64,000 bases of DNA from assembly GCF_025195095.1 (NCBI RefSeq), contig NZ_JANAVZ010000009.1, positions 1 through 64,000 of the forward strand, given 5' to 3'. Source of the DNA: Paracoccus maritimus (GTDB lineage Bacteria; Pseudomonadota; Alphaproteobacteria; Rhodobacterales; Rhodobacteraceae). This document shows, one piece after another, positions 56,630 to 64,000 of this stretch; within the stretch, counting starts at the first letter, position 1, and each line of letters begins with the position of its first letter. The notes below the pieces were generated by a model. That model was not told the DNA's origin. It did not search any database and saw nothing but the letters and a program-made list of their open reading frames with translations. The position numbers and the translations under genes were made by a program.

Positions 56630-56640
56630 CGGGCGGTCGG

Positions 56641-56663
56641 CCCGGCGGGCCTATTCCGCCGGG
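56641..56663. terminator. Terminator between helicase and RND genes
   Basis: CCCGGCGG (56641-56648) pairs with CCGCCGGG (56656-56663) around a 7-base loop, followed by TTT on the plus strand, 11 bases after the helicase stop. It overlaps the end of the convergent RND permease gene. Confidence 0.5.
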
Positions 56664-59600
56664 TTTGCAGCCTGGCGGTCCGGTTCAGGTTCGCCCCGGC
56701 GCAGCCCCTCGATCAGCACATAGACGACCGGTGTCAGCAGCAGCGTCAGCACGAAGGCCAGGCTGAGACCTCCGACGATGACCGACCCGATGGCGCGCCG
56801 GCTTTCGGCACCCGCGCCCGAAGCGATCGCCAGCGGCACCGCGCCCAGTATGGTGGCAATGGTGGTCATCATCACCGGTCGCAGCCGCGTCACCGCGCCT
56901 TCGCGCGCAGCTTCGATCAGGGGCATTCCGCGGTCGCGCAACTGGTTGGCGAATTCGACGATCAGGATGCCGTTCTTGGCCATGATCCCGATCAGCAGGA
57001 TCATTCCGACCTGAGAGAATATGTTCAGCGATGCACCGGTGATCAGCAGCGTGACCACCGCGCCTGCCAGCCCCAGGGGAACGGTCAGCATGATCGTCAA
57101 CGGTGTGCGAAAGCTTTCGAACTGCGCAGACAAGACCAGAAAGACGATGCACAGCGCCATCGCGAAGACCATCGCGACCCCGCCCGAGCTTTCCAGGTAG
57201 TCGCGTGCCTGCCCCTCCCACGCCAGTGTCGCGCCCGCAGGCAGATCGGCAGCCGCATCTTCGACGGCCGCCATGGCCTGCGCCAGATCCACGTCCTGGG
57301 CGATGTCGGCCTCCATCTCGACCGAGACAAGGCGATCATAGCGGTTGATCGCCGGCACAGTCGCGCCCTGTTGCACCTCGGCGAAGGCTGACAGCGGCAC
57401 CAGATCGCCGCGGTCGTTTCGCAGCAACACAGACATCATGTCCGCGACGGAGTCGCGATCCTCGCGTGCGGCCTGCAGGATGACGGGATATTGGCGTCCG
57501 TCGTTGCTGTATTCGCCGACCGTTCGCGATGCGAACAGAACCTGCATGGTCTGTGCGACGGTTTCCGAATCCAGCCCCAGATCCTGCGCACGGGCGCGAT
57601 CGATCGACAATGTCGCGCCCGGCTGGTTGGCATCATACCCAACCTCTACCGAGGCAAGGCGGGGATCGCCTTCCAGGGTTTCGGCCATCTGTTCGGACCA
57701 GTCCGCTGCACGATCCAGATCAGGGCCGCCGACCATCCATCGGATGCTGCCACCGGAACCGCCCAGACCCAGGCCGCCTGACGGACGCAGGAACACCGAC
57801 ACTTCGGTGACATCCGCAAGCTTGGTCCGCAGATCAGCGATGACCTCATCGACGCTGACATCGCGCTGGTCCCATGGCGCCAGGTTGACGAATATCAGCG
57901 AACGCCGCAATTCGCCCCAGATCCCCACGATTGCGGTGACGTTGCGGACAAGACCGGCCTCGCGCATCGGCTCCAGCGTCGCTTCGATCTTGCGTGTCGC
58001 TGCGTCGGTATAGGCCAGGTTCGATCCCTGCGGCGCCGCGACATAGATGCGGAATTGGCCTCGATCCTCGTCCGGGGTCAATTGACGCGGCAGGTTCTGA
58101 TGGATCGCGAAGGCCGAGGCCATGATGAAGGCGGTGATGGCAAGGATCGGCAGCGGCCTGCGGAACATCCATGTCAGCACCGCGCCATAGCCACGTTCCA
58201 GCATGCCGATCACGCGGTCGACGCTGCGGGTCAGAAGATTGGGCCGATTCTCTCGTGGCATGACCAAAGAGGCAAGGACCGGCGACAGTGTCAGCGCGAC
58301 GAAACCCGATACCGCGACCGCGACCGCCAGAACGATGCCGAACTCCGCGAACAGCTGGCCGATCTCGCCTTCCATGAAGCTGACGGGCACGAAGACCGCG
58401 ATCAGCACGGCGGTCGTCGCGATGACCGCAAAGCCCACCTGTCCGGCACCCTTGCGGGCGGCCTCGGCCCGGGTTTCGCCTCTGGCGCGATGCCGCTGGA
58501 TGTTCTCCAGCACGACGATGGCGTCGTCCACCACAAGCCCGATGGCCAGGATCAGAGCGAACAAGGTCAGGATGTTGATGGAAAAGCCCAGCACCATCAT
58601 CGCCAGCCCCGCCCCAAAGGCGGAAATGGGGATCGTCACGACGGGCACCATGGCCAGTCTGGCCGAGCCGAGGAACAGGAAGATCACCGCGGTAACCAGC
58701 GCCACGGCCTCGGCAAAGACCTTTGCGACCTGCTGGATCGAACTTTGGATAAAGACCGCTTCGTCGGTGGTGATCTGCAACTGCATGCCGTCCGGCAGGG
58801 TGGGGCGGATGCGATCCACTTCCCGGCGGACTGCGCCCGAGATGGCGACTGTATTGGCCTGAGCCTGTGGCTGCACGCCCATCCCCAGCGCGATCTGGCC
58901 GTTGGTCCGGAAAATCGTTTCACTGTCCTCGGGGCCTTGTTCGATCCGGGCCACATCCCCCAGGCGAAGTGGGCGGCTGCCCCCGTCGCGGACGACCATC
59001 TGACGGAACGTGTCCGCCGAGGTGAACCGGGTCTGCGCCAGAACCTGCAACTGGCGCGCGCTGGTTTCGATCTCACCAGCGGGCAATTCGACATTGTTTG
59101 CCTGCAGCGCCGAGATGATGTCACCGGTCGTGATGCCGTAGGCTGCCATCCGCGTCTGATCCAGCCAGATCCGCATGGCCGGGGCACGTTCGCCATAGAT
59201 CGCCGTGTTCGCGACACCGGGCAGCCGTGCCAACCGATCGGTCAGGAAGCGAGAGGCGTAGTCCGACAATTCCAGCGGCGTCATGTCCGGGCTGGACAGG
59301 CTGAGACGCAGCACCGGATCGCCTTCGCTGTCGTTCTTGTCCACGCGCGGCTGGCCGGCGGCGTCGGGAAGATCGTTGGTGACCCGGTCGATGGCGTTGC
59401 GGACATCGTTCGCCGCGCCGTCGATGTCGCGCGACGGATCGAAGGTCAGAACGGTGCGCATGCTGCCCCGTTCCGATTCGGTGGACATCGATTCCAGGCC
59501 GCTGATCCCGGCCAGCGCGCCTTCGACGATGGTGGTCACCTGACTGTCCACGACATCTGGTGCCGCGCCGGTATAGCTGACCCGGACTGTCACCTCAGCC

Positions 59601-59725
59601 GCCTCGACCTGCGGCAATTCGCGCACCGGCAGACGTGTCATCGCGAACGCACCGAGCAGCACCAGAAGCAGGTTCATAACGGTTGCAAGGACGGGGCGGC
59701 GCAGGGACAGATTGGGCAGGTTCAT
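56651..59725 (-). CDS. RND-family efflux permease
   Basis: A 1024-residue inner-membrane proton/drug antiporter of the HAE1/AcrB type. Twelve membrane helices are arranged as two repeats with large periplasmic loops after helices 1 and 7. The proton-relay pair Asp-Asp is visible in helix 4 (GLVVDDAIVVLENI), and Lys in helix 10 (IGIMAKNGILIVEF). Start MNLPNLSLRRPVLATVMNLL is a typical RND leader. It works with the membrane-fusion protein that overlaps it by 4 bases and an outer-membrane channel that is not here. The substrate is unknown. Confidence 0.93.
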   Translation of the reverse strand: MNLPNLSLRRPVLATVMNLLLVLLGAFAMTRLPVRELPQVEAAEVTVRVSYTGAAPDVVDSQVTTIVEGALAGISGLESMSTESERGSMRTVLTFDPSRDIDGAANDVRNAIDRVTNDLPDAAGQPRVDKNDSEGDPVLRLSLSSPDMTPLELSDYASRFLTDRLARLPGVANTAIYGERAPAMRIWLDQTRMAAYGITTGDIISALQANNVELPAGEIETSARQLQVLAQTRFTSADTFRQMVVRDGGSRPLRLGDVARIEQGPEDSETIFRTNGQIALGMGVQPQAQANTVAISGAVRREVDRIRPTLPDGMQLQITTDEAVFIQSSIQQVAKVFAEAVALVTAVIFLFLGSARLAMVPVVTIPISAFGAGLAMMVLGFSINILTLFALILAIGLVVDDAIVVLENIQRHRARGETRAEAARKGAGQVGFAVIATTAVLIAVFVPVSFMEGEIGQLFAEFGIVLAVAVAVSGFVALTLSPVLASLVMPRENRPNLLTRSVDRVIGMLERGYGAVLTWMFRRPLPILAITAFIMASAFAIHQNLPRQLTPDEDRGQFRIYVAAPQGSNLAYTDAATRKIEATLEPMREAGLVRNVTAIVGIWGELRRSLIFVNLAPWDQRDVSVDEVIADLRTKLADVTEVSVFLRPSGGLGLGGSGGSIRWMVGGPDLDRAADWSEQMAETLEGDPRLASVEVGYDANQPGATLSIDRARAQDLGLDSETVAQTMQVLFASRTVGEYSNDGRQYPVILQAAREDRDSVADMMSVLLRNDRGDLVPLSAFAEVQQGATVPAINRYDRLVSVEMEADIAQDVDLAQAMAAVEDAAADLPAGATLAWEGQARDYLESSGGVAMVFAMALCIVFLVLSAQFESFRTPLTIMLTVPLGLAGAVVTLLITGASLNIFSQVGMILLIGIMAKNGILIVEFANQLRDRGMPLIEAAREGAVTRLRPVMMTTIATILGAVPLAIASGAGAESRRAIGSVIVGGLSLAFVLTLLLTPVVYVLIEGLRRGEPEPDRQAANPAE

Positions 59726-60828
59726 CCTTCGATCCCGTCGGCCGAGGGGGCCGCGGCGGACCTTGCGCTTGGAACCGGATCGACCGTCATGCCGGGCTGG
59801 ACGCGGTGCAGATTGGTCATGATGATCCGCGCATCCGTGGAAAGCCCGTCCAGAATTTCGATCAGATCGCCGTGCTGCCGGCCCATCCGGACCTGAACCT
59901 GCCGCGCCACGCCGTCCTGAGCCACCAGAACCAGATTGCGGTCGCCGCTGACGGTGATCGCGCGTTCAGGGACCGAGACGCTTTGGCGTTCGGCAAGAAC
60001 AAGTTCGGCCTGCATGAACATCCCGCCGGCGATTGCCCTGTCATCGTTGGGCACCTCGGCCCGCAGTGCAATCGAGCGGGTGGCAGCATCGACGCGTGTA
60101 TCGATCCGGCTGATCCGGCCGTCGAAAACGCGATCGGGCCATGCAGAAGACGTCAGGGCGACGCGCTGGCCAACCCTTAGCTGCGGCAACAATGTTTCGG
60201 GCACGCTGAAATCGACCTCGATCACCTCAAGATCGTCAAGAGTGGCGATGACCGTGCCGGTGTCGATCATCTGTCCTTCGACAAGATCGGTCAGCCCGAC
60301 GACGCCGGGGAACGGGGCGCGGATCGTGCGATCTTCGAGCGCGATCTGGGCGCGGTCGCGTTCGGCCTCGGCGCGCAGCAGCGCGGCGCGGGCGGTCTGA
60401 AACGCGGCATCCGACGAACTGCCGCTGCGATTCAGCTGTTCCTGACGCTGAAACGCCGCCTCTGCCTCGGCCAGCGTCGCCTCGGCCGCCTTCAGGTCGG
60501 CCTGGGCCGCGCGGTCGTCCAGGCGGATCAGCACCGCATCCGCGGCCAATTGTGCGCCTGGCTGGAACGTGATTTCGTCGATCCGACCGTCCGCCTCGGG
60601 GGTGATCTCGATCGCGTGCCTTGCCCGTGCCGTGCCGACCGCCCGCACGCTGTCCTGAAATGTGGCGATCTGCGGGGAAATCGTTTCGACGCGGATCGCG
60701 GCGCTGTTATTGCCCCGATCCTCGGCCTGGGGATCGGATGCGGCCAGAATGCGATCGGTCAGATACAGCCCGCCTGCCGCCGCTGCGGCAAGCACGACCA
60801 GACCGGCAAGGGCATTCAGAACGCGCAT
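59722..60828 (-). CDS. RND efflux periplasmic adaptor (membrane-fusion protein)
   Basis: A 368-residue adaptor starting at ATG 60828. A hydrophobic anchor (residues 5-28, LNALAGLVVLAAAAAGGLYL) is followed by a lipoyl/barrel-sandwich region with ISPQIATFQDSVRAVGTARA and a coiled coil of Ala/Glu/Arg repeats (about 95-150). The beta-barrel domain carries GVVGLTDLVEGQMIDTGTVI. It joins the inner-membrane permease to an outer-membrane channel. Its stop overlaps the permease start (ATGA). No regulator gene adjoins. Confidence 0.92.
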   Translation of the reverse strand: MRVLNALAGLVVLAAAAAGGLYLTDRILAASDPQAEDRGNNSAAIRVETISPQIATFQDSVRAVGTARARHAIEITPEADGRIDEITFQPGAQLAADAVLIRLDDRAAQADLKAAEATLAEAEAAFQRQEQLNRSGSSSDAAFQTARAALLRAEAERDRAQIALEDRTIRAPFPGVVGLTDLVEGQMIDTGTVIATLDDLEVIEVDFSVPETLLPQLRVGQRVALTSSAWPDRVFDGRISRIDTRVDAATRSIALRAEVPNDDRAIAGGMFMQAELVLAERQSVSVPERAITVSGDRNLVLVAQDGVARQVQVRMGRQHGDLIEILDGLSTDARIIMTNLHRVQPGMTVDPVPSARSAAAPSADGIEG

Positions 60829-61057
60829 CAAGTTCTCCGGCCGGGGTGATCAGCACCGGCATTTCCGTGGCAACAGGTCGTGATGAACGAATCGTGTGCG
60901 AATTCATGGCGGTCGGCAACTGATATTCGCGTGTGTCGTGATCGTCTGCCGTCGTGAAACTTGTCGTTTCCGCCCGGGACCGGCCATTCTGTCGGTCACT
61001 CACATTTTTTTCACACGTTGCAGATACCCAGTTAACAAAATCTGAAGCGGCTTGGAC

Positions 61058-61945
61058 ATGAATGATTTGAGACAAGAGCCAAACGATCTTCTGGCTTACT
61101 GGACACGCTACGACTGGCGCGAAAGCTTTTTTGCGCCCGGCATCTCGATCTTGCAGGCACTGACCGCAGCGGGACGGACCGCCAGCGGCGCCGGATCCAC
61201 ACGCGAAAGCGCCTTCCGGCGATGCCTTGGGGAAACGGCCGAGCTTCATGCCCTGCAGGAGCTGGACGAGCAGATCGATACGTCAATGGTCGGAATCGCC
61301 GCGCATATCGACGCAGGAAAGGCGCAGGGATATGCGATGCTGGAAGCATTCGAGCGGTTCGCGGCGCATGAATGGTGGTACGGCAGGCGCGCCGCCGCGC
61401 AAGTCCCCGACACCTGGCTGCAACAGATCGGGTTGACGTCGCATCTGTTACAGGCACGGCATGGTGCGGCGCTGAAACGGCGCACCGCTTGGTGGCGGAT
61501 CAAGACCGATGCCGATTGCCCGCATGTCATGATCTGTCGCAGCATGAGCCCTGAAGGCCAGAACCTGATCCTGGGGTTCGGCGCCGCTGCCTGTCCCGCC
61601 AGGGCTGCGCGCAAGGCACTGCGCGAGGCGTTCCTGATGGAAATGAACCTGATGGAACTGCTTGCTGCGCGAAACTCGGGCGTCAGCGATCCACTTCGGG
61701 TTGTGGGCGAAAAAATTGCGACCTACGGCCGTCGCTGTCCGGCCCTGCTGCCGCCCGGCGCCGACTGGGCACCGCCATGGCACGAGGCGGCAGAGATCAG
61801 CATCGACGGTGCGCGCAACTGGTTCGGAGGCGAGGCCGAACTGCGCGACATCACCCCCCAGGGCGGTCCCATAAATGTCTGGATTTGCAGGCCGATCTTG
61901 GCGCATCATGACGATGACGCCGGAACCGGGCTGCCCTATCTGTAG
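61058..61945 (+). CDS. Short YcaO-like protein
   Basis: A 295-residue protein from ATG 61058. It reads as a compact YcaO domain: ASGAGSTRESAFRRCLGETA (residues 42-61, the G-x-G-S and E59-x-x-E62 pair that binds ATP/Mg2+), GYAMLEAFERFAAHEWWYGR (91-110, the E96-x-x-E99-R100 pair with the WW of family members), and LGFGAAACPARAARKALREA (172-191, ending in E190). The usual Arg after the first pair is Leu63. The C-terminal part resembles the family's DLT...GIPV...P end. YcaO enzymes phosphorylate backbone amides in azoline, thioamide or amidine formation. It is shorter than usual (about 400) and has no E1-like partner here. Confidence 0.72.
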   Translation: MNDLRQEPNDLLAYWTRYDWRESFFAPGISILQALTAAGRTASGAGSTRESAFRRCLGETAELHALQELDEQIDTSMVGIAAHIDAGKAQGYAMLEAFERFAAHEWWYGRRAAAQVPDTWLQQIGLTSHLLQARHGAALKRRTAWWRIKTDADCPHVMICRSMSPEGQNLILGFGAAACPARAARKALREAFLMEMNLMELLAARNSGVSDPLRVVGEKIATYGRRCPALLPPGADWAPPWHEAAEISIDGARNWFGGEAELRDITPQGGPINVWICRPILAHHDDDAGTGLPYL

Positions 61946-61969
61946 ATCGAGGCGAAGGAGGTACTGCAC

Positions 61970-63400
61970 ATGCCGAAGGGTCCCGACCTTCACGAGCTTG
62001 AGGATTGCCGCTACGGCTGCGCCCCTGGCCCGGCACCGGCGCTGCGCGTGCCGGCTCGTGTTTCCATCCGGGGCGTTCAGCCGAACGCCGACCCTACCGA
62101 TGGCGCGGCCTATGTGACGCGCCAACCACCCCAGATCCTGCTGCGCACCACGCCCGAGTGGCGGCGGCAGTGCCTGACCGAGGCCGCGCATATCCCGTCG
62201 GCCTATACCTATCTTGGACAGCTGATGGGCCATGACATGGGCAGCAGCGTCGCGTTGTCCAGCGTGCCGCATGTCCAGCGCGCCGAGGCGACCGATGCGG
62301 TCTCGATCCTGGGGCCAAGGCGCTATAACCTGATCGACAATCCCCTGACGCTGGAAACGGTCTACGGGCCGGGGCCGATGATGCTGTCGCATCTGTACGA
62401 CCCCGATACGATGCTGTTCCGTCTGACGCCCGGCGCAAGACTGGCGCGTGTCTATCGCGCCAGCCACGACCCGTTGTCCAGCAGCGATGACCGCCCGATC
62501 CGCGCACTGTATGACGAACGCAACCGCGACACGCTGATGCTGCACGAACTGGCGGTTGCGTGGATGCAGTTTCACAATCTTTGCGCCCGGACATTGATGG
62601 CCAACGGGGCCAGCCCCTTCATGGCCTATGCCATGGTGCGTGCCCATGTCGTTCGGGTCTGGCATGGAATTGTCCGTGACGATGTCCTGCCGCGCTTCCT
62701 GCATCCCGATATCGCGGCGATCCCGGAAGAAGATCTGCCACCCGAATGGCAACTGGATGAGACGACCTTGCTGCACGGGTTGTTCCGGGCTTTCCATTCA
62801 CTGCCGCTGGCGGCCTATGACCTTGGGCGCCACGGGGTTCACAATCTGGCCGATCTGCTGAAGGCGGGATACGAGATCAGCGAGGCGGAAAGCGATTGGG
62901 TGATCGACTGGCCGCTGTTCTTCGGCGAACGGCCGGGTGGGCCCCGCACCGGGCTTTCGGCCAGCGTTGCCCCGGAGTTGCGCGCGCCCGTGTCCGCCGC
63001 CGCAGTGATCGCGCTGGACAACACGACCGCCATCGATGTGCGCCCGCTGCGCGCAGGCAACGACAAGATCGAGGCGGCGATCGCAAGACTGCCAGATCCG
63101 TGGCCAGCGCGTCTGACACCGCAGGCGATCGCACAGGATTTCCAGGCCCGGCATCCGGCGTCGCCGGTGCGCGTAACCTCCGAGATGATCGAGTGGGGGC
63201 CGCTGTTCCAGGCCGTCATGATCGAGGCGCAGCTTCACGGCCAAAAGGGTGGGTTGGGGCCGCTTGGCAGCGCGCTGCTGCGCGGTTCGATCGCCGGGTC
63301 GATCAACAGGGTGATCCTGGCGCCCGAGCGTGAGGAGGCCAAGGATCTTCCGCGCCCCGAAACGATGATGAAACTCATAGAACTAGTCAGAAAGGTATGA
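61970..63400 (+). CDS. Animal-type haem peroxidase
   Basis: A 476-residue protein behind AAGGAGG. The distal His88 lies in YLGQLMGHDMGSSVA, the position of the (Q)-F-x-x-HD motif of myeloperoxidase and cyclooxygenase. YDERNRDTLMLHELAVAWMQ (181-200) and FHNLCARTLM match the family's helix 5-8 region. The proximal His276 is in LFRAFHSLPLAAYDLGRHG, the R-x-x-H-S motif. GGLGPLGSALLRGSI near the end is also typical. There is no signal peptide or membrane helix, so it is cytoplasmic, which is unusual. It starts 24 bases after the YcaO-like gene and is probably its partner; the substrate is unknown. Confidence 0.85.
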   Translation: MPKGPDLHELEDCRYGCAPGPAPALRVPARVSIRGVQPNADPTDGAAYVTRQPPQILLRTTPEWRRQCLTEAAHIPSAYTYLGQLMGHDMGSSVALSSVPHVQRAEATDAVSILGPRRYNLIDNPLTLETVYGPGPMMLSHLYDPDTMLFRLTPGARLARVYRASHDPLSSSDDRPIRALYDERNRDTLMLHELAVAWMQFHNLCARTLMANGASPFMAYAMVRAHVVRVWHGIVRDDVLPRFLHPDIAAIPEEDLPPEWQLDETTLLHGLFRAFHSLPLAAYDLGRHGVHNLADLLKAGYEISEAESDWVIDWPLFFGERPGGPRTGLSASVAPELRAPVSAAAVIALDNTTAIDVRPLRAGNDKIEAAIARLPDPWPARLTPQAIAQDFQARHPASPVRVTSEMIEWGPLFQAVMIEAQLHGQKGGLGPLGSALLRGSIAGSINRVILAPEREEAKDLPRPETMMKLIELVRKV

Positions 63401-63404
63401 TCCC

Positions 63405-64000
63405 ATGAGTGACAGCAAGTATGTGATCGTTGGCTCCGAGGTCGATCAGGCCGAATATTTCCTGCACGACGACGGACGCATCGACCGGGACAAAGGCGCC
63501 GACGGCCAGCCGCTGAACGTCGAATTTGTCGGCAAGCTGATGGTCGATCTGTCCCGTCGCGGTCCCGAGAACGTCTCGGAAGCCGAACTGATGGAGCTGG
63601 AAGATCAACTGAAATATGCGTTGACCGTTCAGGATTTCTCGGTTCGGACCGGCAATGCACCGCTGTCGGACAGCGAACGTCAGCAGATCCTTGACCGGAC
63701 CCGCGTCAAGATCCAGTTCGAGCCGCGCTATCGGCTGGATGGTCATGCCGACCGCAATATCCGCCTGCTGATCGTGCCGTGCGACGAGACGCTGGACGTC
63801 GCGGACAAGCTGATCAGGTCGCAGGGGGATTCGAAGGGCTTCCGCCCGCCGCTGTCCTACGAGATGGACAAGGCCTTGCTTATGGCCAGCCTGAAATCCG
63901 AACTGGTCGAGATCGCGCGCGAGTTCGCGGCCAAGGGGGTGCCGGGATGGACCCAGGACATGCAGGCCGCGCTGGAAACCCACATGTCTGACGCGGTGGA
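63405..64000 (+). CDS. Unrecognised protein, third gene of the YcaO/peroxidase operon (partial)
   Basis: The frame starts at ATG 63405, four bases after the peroxidase stop, behind AGAAAGG, and is still open after 198 codons at the right edge. The N-terminus (MSDSKYVIVGSEVDQAEYFL) is soluble and acidic. Residues 30-120 are rich in Asp, Glu and Arg, and 120-190 contain LLIVPCDETLDVADKLIRSQ and helices such as MDKALLMASLKSELVEIARE. I do not recognise a family. Its close spacing to the peroxidase means it is expressed with it. It could be a substrate, a scaffold or a further enzyme; the missing C-terminus prevents a call. Confidence 0.6.
   Translation, partial: MSDSKYVIVGSEVDQAEYFLHDDGRIDRDKGADGQPLNVEFVGKLMVDLSRRGPENVSEAELMELEDQLKYALTVQDFSVRTGNAPLSDSERQQILDRTRVKIQFEPRYRLDGHADRNIRLLIVPCDETLDVADKLIRSQGDSKGFRPPLSYEMDKALLMASLKSELVEIAREFAAKGVPGWTQDMQAALETHMSDAV

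Overview
The window is a GC-rich chromosomal segment of an alphaproteobacterium, most likely a Rhodobacteraceae member close to Paracoccus. The indications are the gene families and their order (soxBDAG-glyA, flgE-flgK-flgL-flgI, a long cysteine-poor L36), the dense coding and the codon use. The call rests on recognised protein sequence and gene order only; no database was searched.

Layout. 1-2.1 kb: the 3' end of tuf with its terminator, an unrecognised two-helix membrane protein, and a decayed IS110-type transposase. 2.2-6.1 kb: a ribbon-helix-helix protein, then a run of glyoxalase-fold protein, Tat-exported small subunit, GMC flavoprotein, second glyoxalase-fold protein and GFA-type zinc protein. 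6.2-9.8 kb: a YciE-type ferritin-like protein, an ABC exporter, and two truncated pseudogenes that meet tail to tail. 9.8-24.8 kb: housekeeping genes (clpB with a heat-shock promoter, pyrF, a Nudix hydrolase, N-formylglutamate amidohydrolase, tRNA-Val(GAC), rpmJ, rpsO, pnp) mixed with an RTX-repeat protein, two minus-strand accessory genes and a block of four glycosyltransferases. 24.8-32 kb: 1-Cys peroxiredoxin, aldehyde dehydrogenase, a two-domain sialyltransferase-like/pyruvyltransferase-like protein, and a two-component pair. 32-40.9 kb: one operon with an acyl-CoA ligase, a small membrane protein, a complete branched-chain-type ABC importer and a second adenylate-forming protein that lacks the normal phosphate loop. 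40.9-46.7 kb: motB and the flagellar genes flgE, flgK, flgL, flgI. 46.9-54.4 kb: a GlxA-type regulator divergent from soxBDAG-glyA (sarcosine to glycine to serine, with C1 transfer to folate). 54.7-60.8 kb: a DbpA-like RNA helicase and an RND efflux pair.

The most unusual locus is at the right edge (61.0 kb to the window end). A short stand-alone YcaO-like protein is followed by a cytoplasmic animal-type haem peroxidase and then an unrecognised protein that runs off the window. YcaO enzymes activate peptide-backbone amides with ATP in RiPP pathways. An operon joining one to a haem peroxidase, with no E1-like or TfuA partner in view, does not match any pathway I know and is the best candidate here for an undescribed system.

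Start sites were chosen by ribosome-binding sites and family length, so many genes are called shorter than the longest open frame. All functions are predictions from sequence.
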